Shown piece after piece: positions 1 to 8,114 of a DNA stretch of 64,000 nt. Both the position numbers and the translations under genes were made by a program. The stretch spans positions 372,001 through 436,000 of the forward strand of contig JAOUMY010000002.1 in the NCBI GenBank assembly GCA_029881255.1. Direction: 5' to 3'. Numbering within the stretch: position 1 is the stretch's first letter; every line of letters starts with the position of its first letter. The stretch is from Gammaproteobacteria bacterium. GTDB lineage: Bacteria; Pseudomonadota; Gammaproteobacteria; S012-40. Below the pieces are notes generated by a model. The model ran no database searches. It was not told the origin of the DNA and saw nothing but the letters and a program-made list of their open reading frames with translations.

Positions 1-741
1 ACGCTGACACTAAGCGTAAATGGTGAAGGTGGTCATTCCTCCAGCCCTCCGCCCAATACAGCCGTAGGTGTACTGGCTCACGCGATAGCAAAACTTGAAG
101 ACCATCCCATGTCAGCCAGCCTCGACGGCCCTGTCGGACACATGTTTAGTACGCTTGCACCGGAAATGGGTACGGTGAAACATGCCGTCCTCAGCAATCT
201 GTGGTTGCTAGGTGGCGTATTGGAAAAGCAATTGGCAGGCAAACCATCCACCAATGCATTAATACGCACGACTGTCGCTGCAACAATGTTTCAAGGCAGT
301 CAGCAGGCGAACGTATTGCCACAACTGGCAGAGGCAAAAGTCAATTTCCGTCTTATACCGGAAAACTCAATCGAGCAGGTTATCCAGCACGTCAAGGACA
401 CGATAAAAGACGAGCGCGTCAATATTGAAATATTTGGCGATGCATCGGAGCCTTCAGCCGTTTCCTCTATCGAGAGCAATGCCTATATGGCGTTGAATCG
501 TTCCATACGTGAGAGCTTCCCCGACGCCATGGTTGCGCCGACGCTTATGATTGGCGCTACCGACTCACGACGCTATAAAGATCTGGCGGACAACATTTAT
601 CGCTTCCGACCTTTGTTGCTGAATGCTCAGGATATCAAACGTTTTCATGGGAGTAATGAGCGCATCAGCATTGCCAATCTACGTCAGATGGCGGTGTTTT
701 ATCGCCAGTTATTTCAACACATAGGTGGCAAATCGGAATAA
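1..741 (+). CDS. M20 family metallopeptidase, C-terminal part (5' end outside window)
   Basis: The reading frame is open from the first base, so only the last 246 residues are visible. It begins in the lid/dimerisation domain (GEGGHSS...PP motif near residue 8) and ends in the returning half of the zinc catalytic domain (TDSRRY near residue 190, then FHGSNERIS). This pattern matches the PM20D1/carboxypeptidase S branch of M20 enzymes, which hydrolyse or form N-acyl amino acids and dipeptides. The first zinc ligands lie upstream and cannot be checked. It converges on the MFS gene, with an inverted repeat between them. The family call is firm and the substrate is unknown. Confidence 0.88.
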   Translation, partial: TLTLSVNGEGGHSSSPPPNTAVGVLAHAIAKLEDHPMSASLDGPVGHMFSTLAPEMGTVKHAVLSNLWLLGGVLEKQLAGKPSTNALIRTTVAATMFQGSQQANVLPQLAEAKVNFRLIPENSIEQVIQHVKDTIKDERVNIEIFGDASEPSAVSSIESNAYMALNRSIRESFPDAMVAPTLMIGATDSRRYKDLADNIYRFRPLLLNAQDIKRFHGSNERISIANLRQMAVFYRQLFQHIGGKSE

Positions 742-759
742 ACAAAGTCACAAGTGTTA

Positions 760-790
760 GCTCGCAGGAAACAAGCATGTTCTTGCGAGC
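760..790. repeat. Inverted repeat between convergent genes
   Basis: GCTCGCA at 760-766 pairs with TGCGAGC at 784-790, and the inner bases pair partly. It lies between the stops of the M20 and MFS genes. There is no T-run on either side, so it is at best a weak or Rho-assisted bidirectional terminator. Confidence 0.4.
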
Positions 791-806
791 GTCTCGCACA
801 CGAAAC

Positions 807-2021
807 CTACGCTGGCTCAGGGTTCGGTTTGAGAAATAGCAAGGACACCAGCGCAGAGATCAAGGCGATTGACGCGGTAATTAAAATTGTCCACTCATAG
901 TTGCCATACCAGTCGTGGATATTTGCGCCGATTTGTGTACTGAGAAAAGCGCCAATCTGATGCGCTAGCCAGATAAAACCAAAGGCAAACCCCTTAACTT
1001 CTTTACCAAACAAATTGAGGGTATACATCGAGGTCCCAACAACCGTGCCGAGATAGCTCAATCCAAACATCGCGGCAAACAACAACACACCAAACATATT
1101 CGGGAACAACCACAATACTCCCAGCGACGCGGCACGCAATAAATAGAAACCGGTAATTACATAACTCTTGGGAAGACGGTCACACATCCAGCCCGCGAGA
1201 AAACCACCTACTAGTTCAAGAGCGCCTAACACAACCAGCGCCGTACTCACTTGCGCCTTACTTAATCCGATGTCCTGGAAATGCGCTACCATGTGTACGT
1301 CGATAAAGGCCATGGTGACCCCGCAACCGGTAAAACCAAACATCAAAACATACAACGGTCGTACACGAAATATCTGGCGCGTGCGCTGGCCAAAAGACGT
1401 TTGTTTTGCGACGTCAACAGACGCCGGAGCATCGGCAGGCATGTAGTTTTTGACCATCAAATACAGCGGCCACAAAAAGATAATGCCTAACGCAAAATAA
1501 ATTTGCTGCCAGTTATACACACCCTGGGTAAACACCCATAGCGGCGACATCACCATAAAGCCAATCGCCGCGCCATTAGTCAGAACCGCGTAAATCAAAC
1601 CTTGATGTTTCTTGTCGAAGCTTTGGTCGACCAACAAGCCCATAGGAACATACGACATGGCCGTCAGACCAAAGGCCGCAACGACACCATAAAGAAAAAC
1701 AAATACCCAAAAGTGATTAATCAACGCCGCGGCGACAAATGCAAAACCCGACAACGACAACCCCAGGAGTATGGTTCGCTTGGGTCCTATGCGATCGGAA
1801 AGACTGCCGACGATAGGTGAGGCAATACCAAAGGTGAGCATGAATATGGCCGCCGCCATGGCAAAGCCGCCACGGCTTTGCGCAAAGGCGTCGGCCATTT
1901 CAACAAAATAGACCTGGTAGCTGGTCTTGATACCCGAAGAGAGAAAAACTACGGCAAAGCCAATCAGTACTATCAGCAATGCATTTTTACGACTTAAAAC
2001 ATCTTTAGACAATCGGCTCAA
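807..2021 (-). CDS. MFS transporter, monocarboxylate-transporter/OFA-like
   Basis: This 404-residue protein has about twelve hydrophobic helices and the MFS loop signature GSLSDRIGPKR near residue 73. The N-terminal helix pattern (GIKTSYQVYF followed by a Ser/Arg-rich turn) resembles MCT/OFA-type permeases. It is the last gene of a minus-strand operon, and its start overlaps the GNAT gene by 17 nt, indicating translational coupling. By position it may export the product of the nicotianamine-synthase-like and heme-oxygenase-like enzymes upstream, or import its metal complex. The family is certain; substrate and direction are inferred only from context. Confidence 0.88.
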   Translation of the reverse strand: MSRLSKDVLSRKNALLIVLIGFAVVFLSSGIKTSYQVYFVEMADAFAQSRGGFAMAAAIFMLTFGIASPIVGSLSDRIGPKRTILLGLSLSGFAFVAAALINHFWVFVFLYGVVAAFGLTAMSYVPMGLLVDQSFDKKHQGLIYAVLTNGAAIGFMVMSPLWVFTQGVYNWQQIYFALGIIFLWPLYLMVKNYMPADAPASVDVAKQTSFGQRTRQIFRVRPLYVLMFGFTGCGVTMAFIDVHMVAHFQDIGLSKAQVSTALVVLGALELVGGFLAGWMCDRLPKSYVITGFYLLRAASLGVLWLFPNMFGVLLFAAMFGLSYLGTVVGTSMYTLNLFGKEVKGFAFGFIWLAHQIGAFLSTQIGANIHDWYGNYEWTILITASIALISALVSLLFLKPNPEPA

Positions 2022-2613
2022 CCCTTAACTTCTCGCACATTACCTCTACCCTTTGATAAAGATAACAGCCAGAAAAGGATTGTCCATTGACTCTTGCGTA
2101 ATCCGGATAACGGCCTATGGTTTCAAACCCAAGGCTTTCCCACAAACGATGTATACGTGTATCGGCGCGTACATCCAGGGTTAGCACATCTATCCCGACA
2201 CGCTTACACTCGCGCAAAACTTCGCGCATTCCCTGTGTGATGATTTGTGGCGCCCGTACCCGCGGGTGTACAAACACCCGGGATATCTCGGCCACATGGC
2301 GACAATTCGGTAAGTGACTAGGGGTCAAAATAAGCTGACCAACAATAGCCTCTGTTCCTTTGTCGCGCACTAACATTAAACGCTTTTTACCTGCAACCAG
2401 CGCATCGGAGAGTTCTCGCATCATTTGCATACCCTCACTCTTAGGAATGGGTTCTGCAAAACCGATAGTCGTTTCTCTCTCGATAATCGTATTGGTTAAA
2501 GCCAATAATTCACGTTGCTCAGAAAAGACCAAGCAGTCTGGCCATTCAAAATAGATTTCGCGGCTTCGACTGCTTGGCAGCCGTGTAAACATTTCACTGG
2601 TTACAGCACTCAC
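2005..2613 (-). CDS. GNAT-family N-acetyltransferase
   Basis: This 202-residue protein has a GNAT fold in its second half: a beta-4-like strand at EISRVFVHPRVRAP (about residues 109-122), then the acceptor helix and LWESLGFETIGRYPDYA near residues 153-169, typical of acetyl-CoA-dependent acyltransferases. It starts at a GTG that overlaps the stop of the nicotianamine-synthase-like gene in a GTGA arrangement, so the two are translationally coupled. Its coupling to a metallophore-type synthase suggests it acylates an amine of that product or protects the cell from it; this is inference. The acceptor substrate cannot be read from sequence. Confidence 0.85.
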   Translation of the reverse strand: MSAVTSEMFTRLPSSRSREIYFEWPDCLVFSEQRELLALTNTIIERETTIGFAEPIPKSEGMQMMRELSDALVAGKKRLMLVRDKGTEAIVGQLILTPSHLPNCRHVAEISRVFVHPRVRAPQIITQGMREVLRECKRVGIDVLTLDVRADTRIHRLWESLGFETIGRYPDYARVNGQSFSGCYLYQRVEVMCEKLRVEPIV

Positions 2614-3449
2614 GATGACAAAGCCCTCTTGAGCAAGACCGACGATATGGTGTCATCCACCCCTGCTTTTGCGTGTTCCACTGCATAAAAAGAATCGGGA
2701 ATCGCATCCGCCACTGTCGGCTCATAAAAGACTTGTCGCGAACCATCTGACGTACGACAAACTACTCTAATATCCTTACTACATGTTTTCGCAATGCTTT
2801 CCAAAATCTTGCGTTTCGGTTTGGCAAGCAAGGCAACCACAATGACATCATAAAGCGATGCATTTACTTCCTGGCCTTGTCCATGTATGACATGAATCGC
2901 ATCGGACATGCCCAGTTTTTCAATGACTACACGTGACTCTTCCACTGCGTTGAGATTGTGTTCAAGACAGTCGATTCTGACGCCAAGGTGATGGTGCATA
3001 CACAAGGCGGTTACAGGCATCGGGCCACTGCCGATAAACAATACACGCTCTGGTTTGCGATCTCGCAATAGATAAACTTCACGACTGATCAAACGCTCAA
3101 AACGCGCATACAGCGGATAGTCGAGATAATGTTTCACAACGCCGAGATCGAGAAAATTCACGAAACGGCGTTCCAGACGTGTTTCCCACTCACAGTACAG
3201 ATCGTTGAGCATCTGTAAATCATCCTGCGTAAAGTGCAGCATGACGTGTTTTAACAATTCATCCTTATCTTCGCTCTTGAGTAGCGTTCGCTCCAACTCG
3301 CGCATATTCAGATGAAACTGTAGAAATTCCTCCTTAGACTGGAGCAGTTTCCCGGTGATAGTACGAATACTATCAACGATTCCCTGTTCTCCCTTTCTTG
3401 CGTCATCAGCATATCCCTGTACAACATCCGTTGTCACTTCCACATGCAT
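2610..3449 (-). CDS. Nicotianamine synthase-like protein
   Basis: This 279-residue protein has an N-terminal helical segment (about residues 1-130) followed by a Rossmann SAM-binding domain opening with LFIGSGPMP at about residues 137-145. It continues with CLEHN and HGQGQEV motifs. The order and the GSGP(M/L)P signature are those of nicotianamine synthases and bacterial CntL-like enzymes, which transfer aminobutyrate units from S-adenosylmethionine to make nicotianamine or opine-type metallophore precursors. A strong GGGGGAG ribosome site precedes the ATG. The partners differ from the staphylopine (cnt) set: no opine dehydrogenase or histidine racemase is adjacent, and a heme-oxygenase-like oxidase is the upstream gene. 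Confidence 0.8.
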   Translation of the reverse strand: MHVEVTTDVVQGYADDARKGEQGIVDSIRTITGKLLQSKEEFLQFHLNMRELERTLLKSEDKDELLKHVMLHFTQDDLQMLNDLYCEWETRLERRFVNFLDLGVVKHYLDYPLYARFERLISREVYLLRDRKPERVLFIGSGPMPVTALCMHHHLGVRIDCLEHNLNAVEESRVVIEKLGMSDAIHVIHGQGQEVNASLYDVIVVALLAKPKRKILESIAKTCSKDIRVVCRTSDGSRQVFYEPTVADAIPDSFYAVEHAKAGVDDTISSVLLKRALSS

Positions 3450-3518
3450 AACAACTCCCCCTTCCCGCTTTCACGGGCAGTCTTACACGGCTCACAGGTT
3501 TAGATATAACAGGTGCAA

Positions 3519-4268
3519 CTAGCCTCGATAGGCTTCCTGTATACCATCATAGAAACGCCAGAAGCGCGCACAAGTTTCGTGTATCGCTTCTAAGGCTTCA
3601 TCTTTCTTTTTTCTGGAATCACAAATCTCGGACACAAGATCAAGGCCTTCGCGTACATGAAAAATGTCTTCATGTGCGTGTACGGAAAAGAAGGAAAGAT
3701 CTTCCGGTTTGAATCCATATAATTGTGGCAATAGTTCATGACGGGCTTTACCCGCTTCTTCTTCCAGATTTTGACCTTCACTGGCAATCATTACAGCGGA
3801 AGCACCCATATGAAAGGTTTCGGGCTTCTCCACCAGATTCCAGCGGTAGTCAATCAAATCGGTCGTCGTTGCAAGTGCAGGCGCGGAATCACGTTCTTCA
3901 TCACTAATACCGAGCGCGCGTAAAAAACGCTGCATCAATACTTCGTGATTGGCCGTACGTGACAACATACCGGTTTCTTCTTCATAGAGATTTATCGCGA
4001 GACGCTTGCGGTAGTAACCGACTTCGCAATTGTTATACAGCCCGCCTATGTAGCGAGCGAAATTACGTGTCAGGTGATAACCCTGCAATGCGATAAACCG
4101 CATAAGTTCAAGATTTTTAACCGGTCTTGCCAGTTCCTGGACTATTGGATGTGAAATGGTTCTGTGACTAAAGAGAGCGTCTTCGAGCTCTTTTCTAAAC
4201 GCATGATCAATGTATTGATCACGGAGCTCGTTCGTTTTTTGCACGGCTATTTGCAATTGCGCGGCCAT
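3519..4268 (-). CDS. Heme-oxygenase-like iron-containing redox enzyme (TenA/PqqC/HDO superfamily)
   Basis: This 249-residue all-helical protein has acidic and histidine residues spaced as in heme-oxygenase-like diiron oxidases: YEEETG at 95-100, H108, E164 and the terminal cluster HAHEDIFH at 197-204 (E-x3-H). Related enzymes (CADD, UndA, BesC, the central domain of SznF) oxidise, cleave or N-oxygenate amines and acids using a non-heme iron pair. It is first in the operon, 69 nt ahead of the nicotianamine-synthase-like gene, which suggests it modifies an amino-acid precursor or the finished product. A TenA- or PqqC-like role cannot be excluded, but no thiamine or PQQ genes are nearby. Confidence 0.78.
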   Translation of the reverse strand: MAAQLQIAVQKTNELRDQYIDHAFRKELEDALFSHRTISHPIVQELARPVKNLELMRFIALQGYHLTRNFARYIGGLYNNCEVGYYRKRLAINLYEEETGMLSRTANHEVLMQRFLRALGISDEERDSAPALATTTDLIDYRWNLVEKPETFHMGASAVMIASEGQNLEEEAGKARHELLPQLYGFKPEDLSFFSVHAHEDIFHVREGLDLVSEICDSRKKKDEALEAIHETCARFWRFYDGIQEAYRG

Positions 4269-4688
4269 TATTTGTCCCCCACGAGAATATTGTTATAGTT
4301 TCTCAACCCCCACGTTTACTTCCTGATTATTATTTTTATTTCGCATTTAAAGTACTACCCATTCGTAAAAAACGTCAAGCCATTTAGCCCCCGTTCAGGC
4401 AATATTCAGTATTGAATCTTTTTATGGCCCACCAAAAAACTCATCAATAATAGAAAAAGAATCCTCAACTCTCTGTTTTTACATTACTTTAATTTCGAGA
4501 CAGAGATAGATGACAAAGCCATTAAAAATCATCAGTTACGGAACTTTATTCAACTATCTTAAGAAATACAGATAACCTAATCCTTAAGTAGGGACATTCA
4601 TTCGCGGCTCCGAAATTCGGTTACAGGGAATCTACTTCAGCCTTTGTACGGTTGTCACAAATTGGATGCCTGGATAGACTTCAAGCTG
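4269..4688. promoter_or_regulatory. Intergenic region with the probable promoter of the metallophore-like operon
   Basis: These 420 AT-rich bases hold no recognisable gene. Just upstream of the oxidase start the minus strand carries CGTGGGGG twice (rightmost bases near 4315 and 4286), the second acting as ribosome site. Between them is an imperfect palindrome, GAGAA...TTCTC at 4284-4305, containing TGTTATA, which resembles one half of a Zur box. The second half-site is poor, so metal-responsive control is only a suggestion. Confidence 0.3.
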
Positions 4689-5822
4689 TCATGACGGACT
4701 GGCGGGTTCTCCACCCCCGGTACCACCTTGCGGGATGAGCTCAACAGGCGGTTTAGGCGTGGAAGCAGGTCTAGCATCGGGCGTTTTTTCTTTGGAAGGT
4801 TTTCCTTCTTCCTTCTCTGGTGGCGGAGCCAGCATCTTCCCCAGGGCAACCGCATTGCGCGAAACTTCAGCGTCTACACCAGCCTTGCTTGCGGCCTTTT
4901 GCGCATCCTGAGGCGAGACTCGGTTGGTGGCGACACTCATCATAAGGATATCGCCTGCCCGATCTGGCACCAGTTTGACCGTGGCTTCCAAAAGTGCGGT
5001 TTTGTCAGTGGCGAGGTCGAGCATGGGCTCCAACACAGCAACCGGTGATATTCCTGCCATAACCGCCCCCCTGATCAGCTTCTCGCTAGAGATACCGGCG
5101 GCAAGTAAATCGGCTATCGCGTTACCAGCGCCACTTCTCATGGCAATAGCGATAATCTCTTCCTCAGAGTCCATGCTGTTCAGATCTCGCATGTTTTCAC
5201 TTGCTGCCAACGCTGGATGTAAACGGTCAACCATCTGCATTGCAACTTTGCCCGACGAGGCAAACCCTATCTGTCCACGTATAACGCGAGTCTGACCTGC
5301 GCGGTTTTTCAAATCAATACCACCTGACCTGACCATAAGGTACAAACCTGGTTTATCTGAGCAGACATCCGTACAGTAACTGGCAGAAAAGTCCGTTCCG
5401 TTGACACCGATATCGCCGGCCGGCGTCTTGGCCTTAAAGCTGCCTTTGTCGCGCTTGCCCATTTTGCCAGTAATCGCGCGAAAGCCGCCCTTGATCAAAT
5501 CGTATTCGCTCTTATCCTCGGTTACGTTACCCAAATAACGGTACTGGCTGATCACAAAACGGCTATTGGGGCGTATGGAAAGACGCGTTTCATCCTGCAT
5601 CAAAATCATGACCTGCCCACCGGGGCCAGAGACGATAATGTCTCCACCTTCCACCGCGTCACCCTTACGAACTGAAACCTTCTTGCCCGCTTCGGTGATA
5701 CGTTCTACATCGCCTAATACCAGCAACACTGTGCCGGCCGCGGCGAAGACCTGGCCTGGCAGCCACATAGCCAGCGACATCAACACAAACAAGATTGTTT
5801 TTAGGGAGATAGATCCGCTCAT
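4689..5822 (-). CDS. FecR-domain periplasmic protein
   Basis: This 377-residue protein has a cleavable signal peptide (hydrophobic residues about 8-27, ending VFAAAG). The FecR fold follows at about 30-190 (GDVERI, RKGDAVEGGD, RLSIRPNSRF, GDIGVNGTDF). A close Cys pair, CTDVC, lies near residues 148-152. The C-terminal third is helical and ends in a Pro/Lys-rich tail. Unlike true FecR anti-sigma regulators it has no cytoplasmic N-terminal domain or membrane anchor, and no ECF sigma factor is adjacent. It is more likely a secreted or periplasmic FecR-fold protein of unknown ligand. It is divergent from the DUF1415 gene. Confidence 0.82.
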   Translation of the reverse strand: MSGSISLKTILFVLMSLAMWLPGQVFAAAGTVLLVLGDVERITEAGKKVSVRKGDAVEGGDIIVSGPGGQVMILMQDETRLSIRPNSRFVISQYRYLGNVTEDKSEYDLIKGGFRAITGKMGKRDKGSFKAKTPAGDIGVNGTDFSASYCTDVCSDKPGLYLMVRSGGIDLKNRAGQTRVIRGQIGFASSGKVAMQMVDRLHPALAASENMRDLNSMDSEEEIIAIAMRSGAGNAIADLLAAGISSEKLIRGAVMAGISPVAVLEPMLDLATDKTALLEATVKLVPDRAGDILMMSVATNRVSPQDAQKAASKAGVDAEVSRNAVALGKMLAPPPEKEEGKPSKEKTPDARPASTPKPPVELIPQGGTGGGEPASPS

Positions 5823-5948
5823 CCGGCCTTGGATTCCATTTATGAGTACTCTCCTTATATTTCGGCTGGAATAGCAAAATTATTAATCCCATTCCAGATT
5901 GATGCATCCCCCTGTTGCCCTGGAATTGAATCCAGTATTATCACGTCC

Positions 5949-6506
5949 ATGTCTGAGCACTCCCGTATCGTTGAATGTACCCGAAACTGGGTCGAAGAGA
6001 CCGTTATTGGCCTCAATCTGTGTCCGTTTGCACGCGTGCCTCAGCAGTCGGGACGTGTTCGCTATGTGGTTAGTGAAGCACGGGACGTCGTCGAACTTAT
6101 CAGTGATCTTTTACGGGAATTAGTCGCCCTACGCGAAAACAGCGTCGAGACACTGGAAACCACCTTACTCATCCACCCCTGGGTGTTGCAAGATTTTCAC
6201 GAATACAATGATTTCCTTTACGATGCAGACGAGTTGCTGGAACGCAATGAATTCAGCGGTGAGTTTCAAATCGCCAGTCTCCATCCGCATTACCAGTTTG
6301 CCGACACTCACTACGATGACGCCGAAAACTATACCAATCGCTCGCCTTATCCCATGTTGCATTTGTTACGCGAGGACAGCATTACAAAAGCGCTGGAGAG
6401 CTATCAGGATCCTCAACGCATACCGGAACGCAATATTCGCCTGATGGAAAAATATGGCGCGGCAGAAATGAAAAAGCGTCTATTACGACTAATGGAAGAA
6501 AGTTAG
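5949..6506 (+). CDS. DUF1415 family protein
   Basis: This 185-residue soluble protein carries the DUF1415 signatures NLCPFAR near residue 26, the HPW segment, and LHPHYQFA followed by NRSPYPMLHLLRE around residues 118-145. The function of the family is not established; the conserved Cys and His residues suggest catalysis or metal binding. The ATG at 5949 gives the usual family length. The open frame extends upstream to 5829 but that part overlaps the divergent FecR promoter and looks non-coding. Its stop overlaps the GTG of the MOSC gene by one base, so the two are almost certainly co-translated. Confidence 0.85.
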   Translation: MSEHSRIVECTRNWVEETVIGLNLCPFARVPQQSGRVRYVVSEARDVVELISDLLRELVALRENSVETLETTLLIHPWVLQDFHEYNDFLYDADELLERNEFSGEFQIASLHPHYQFADTHYDDAENYTNRSPYPMLHLLREDSITKALESYQDPQRIPERNIRLMEKYGAAEMKKRLLRLMEES

Positions 6507-6961
6507 TGCTGCACGAATCCGCATTGATTGGCATAGCGATACGTCCACCGGGAAAAAGAGACATGCTTGAGTTGCAACATGTCCGCATTACCCGTGAAAT
6601 GGGAGTTGAAGGCGACAAACGAAGTCGTCCAGGAAAACGGCAAGTCACTCTCATGAGTCTTAGTTCGTGGCAGCAAGCCTGTGCAGAATTGGGAGTTGAG
6701 CTTCATTGGACGACACGACGGGCAAATCTGCTGGTTGATCAACTGCCACTCCAGGAGCAAGTTGGCGCACACATTCGAATTGGTGATTTAGTACTGGAAG
6801 TTACCGGCGAAACCGACCCGTGCAAACGTATGGAAGAGGCTTCTCCTGGCTTGCTTGAGGCACTCAAACCCGATTGGCGAGGGGGCGTCACCTGTCGCGT
6901 AATTGAAAGCGGTGACATCAATATCGGACAGACAGTCATCATGTCAAACAACGGTAGTTAA
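6506..6961 (+). CDS. MOSC domain protein
   Basis: This 151-residue single-domain MOSC protein has the family features GIAIRPPGKR near the start, GVEGDKR in the first third, ANLLVDQLPL in the middle, DPCKRMEEASPGL and the closing RGGVTCRVIESGDI. Single MOSC domains (YiiM-like) bind molybdenum-cofactor-type or sulfur-carrying ligands, and the DPC cysteine is the conserved one. It starts with GTG inside the stop codon of the DUF1415 gene. The substrate is unknown. Confidence 0.85.
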   Translation: MLHESALIGIAIRPPGKRDMLELQHVRITREMGVEGDKRSRPGKRQVTLMSLSSWQQACAELGVELHWTTRRANLLVDQLPLQEQVGAHIRIGDLVLEVTGETDPCKRMEEASPGLLEALKPDWRGGVTCRVIESGDINIGQTVIMSNNGS

Positions 6962-7161
6962 TCCTTACTCGCATTATTCAATAATATTTTATCTTTACAT
7001 TTAACATCCAAAAATCCCGGTCTTTTTCTTGCAACAAATTGGCGTTTTGATTCGCGATACTTATTCGTGGACGAATGACTCAAATCGATACGCATTGAAA
7101 GTTGCTCAGTTGTTTCTATACTCAGTTCGGGATTCAGCTCTGGGTTAAATATGGAGGTTAT

Positions 7162-7467
7162 ATGAAAAAATCAGTAATACTACTGTTTTCAGCATTGCTT
7201 GTGCTTGGTCTTGCAAGCGGCTGTAGTACGCAAATGACACGATACACGCAGACGGTTGATATCAGTTCTACGGACTTCTCGAAGCTCGACGGCATGAAAA
7301 AGGGTGAGGCATGTATCTCTAGGGCCTTCATCATGGTCAGCTATGACAACACCATAGAAACCGCAGCCAAGAAAGCTGGTATCACCAAGGTGATGCACGT
7401 GGAAAAGAAATACGGAAATCCGTTTTCCCCTTTCTTTCAGAACTGCACCATCGTATATGGTAAATAG
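7162..7467 (+). CDS. TRL-like lipoprotein 1
   Basis: This 101-residue lipoprotein has a signal peptide ending in lipobox LASGC (Cys 20). The mature part shows the TRL-like pattern: a hydroxyl-rich strand, SKLDGMKKGEAC, a central segment TIETAAKKAGITKV, then a strand with Cys and a terminal VYGK. The ATG at 7162 is chosen because GGAGG lies 5 bases upstream. It is the first of three tandem paralogues with shared Cys positions (GEAC and the last-strand Cys), which may form a disulfide. TRL proteins have no known function. Confidence 0.85.
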   Translation: MKKSVILLFSALLVLGLASGCSTQMTRYTQTVDISSTDFSKLDGMKKGEACISRAFIMVSYDNTIETAAKKAGITKVMHVEKKYGNPFSPFFQNCTIVYGK

Positions 7468-7479
7468 GAGAATCAAACG

Positions 7480-7773
7480 ATGAGAAAACTTGTTCTGCTA
7501 ATCGCAGCAATTGCCCTGGTTTCAGGTTGTGCTATAAAAAGTTCGCATATAACTGTCATCGTTGACGGATCGAAAACAGACTATACCAAGCTGGACAAAC
7601 TAAAGTCTGGCGAAGCCTGCGCTACCATGGTGCTAGGTATTCCCACATCTATGGACAAGTCAGTTTCTACCGCGGCAAAAAATGGCGGAGTTTCCACTAT
7701 CAAACATATTGATGAGAAAACGTCCGACCAATTTTTTGTTAGAAAAAGCTGCACTGTCGTATACGGAAGCTAG
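7480..7773 (+). CDS. TRL-like lipoprotein 2
   Basis: This 97-residue paralogue of its neighbours has signal peptide lipobox VSGC (Cys 17). The mature domain repeats the LKSGEAC motif, the VSTAAKNGGVSTI helix-strand segment and a terminal CTVVYGS. It starts 12 bases after the previous stop, with AGGAG as ribosome site, so it belongs to the same transcript. No further function can be inferred. Confidence 0.85.
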   Translation: MRKLVLLIAAIALVSGCAIKSSHITVIVDGSKTDYTKLDKLKSGEACATMVLGIPTSMDKSVSTAAKNGGVSTIKHIDEKTSDQFFVRKSCTVVYGS

Positions 7774-7779
7774 GAGAAG

Positions 7780-8067
7780 ATGATGACTATGAATGCACTA
7801 AGCAAAACACTGTTTCTAGGCGCAATCCTTTCCCTAAGCGGCTGTGCGCTAAAAGTGACCGATTACCGCATGGTATATGACAGCACTGGCGCTGAACTCT
7901 CTTCCATGAAGTCAGGCAAGGCCTGTTTGGAAAAAGGCTCATTTACTGGCTGGACTGGTAACGCTTCAATTGCAGAAGCAGCAAAGAACGGCGGAATCAG
8001 AACCGTAAAATTAGTGTCACACGAACTAACCAGCAAGACCGATTGCGTGATCGTCCACGGTAATTAG
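7780..8067 (+). CDS. TRL-like lipoprotein 3
   Basis: This 95-residue third paralogue has lipobox LSGC (Cys 22). The mature domain has SMKSGKAC, an IAEAAKNGGIRTV segment and a terminal CVIVHGN. It starts 6 bases after the previous stop with AGGAG upstream. A strong intrinsic terminator follows, which marks the end of the three-gene unit. Confidence 0.83.
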   Translation: MMTMNALSKTLFLGAILSLSGCALKVTDYRMVYDSTGAELSSMKSGKACLEKGSFTGWTGNASIAEAAKNGGIRTVKLVSHELTSKTDCVIVHGN

Positions 8068-8082
8068 ACTCATGTCAGAAAC

Positions 8083-8114
8083 AAAGGGACGCTCGCTACT
8101 GGCGTCCCTTTTTT
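8083..8114 (+). terminator. Rho-independent terminator of the TRL operon
   Basis: AAAGGGACGC (8083-8092) pairs perfectly with GCGTCCCTTT (8102-8111) across a 9-base loop and runs into a T-tract. It ends the plus-strand TRL genes and abuts the stop of the convergent DUF3014 gene. Confidence 0.9.
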
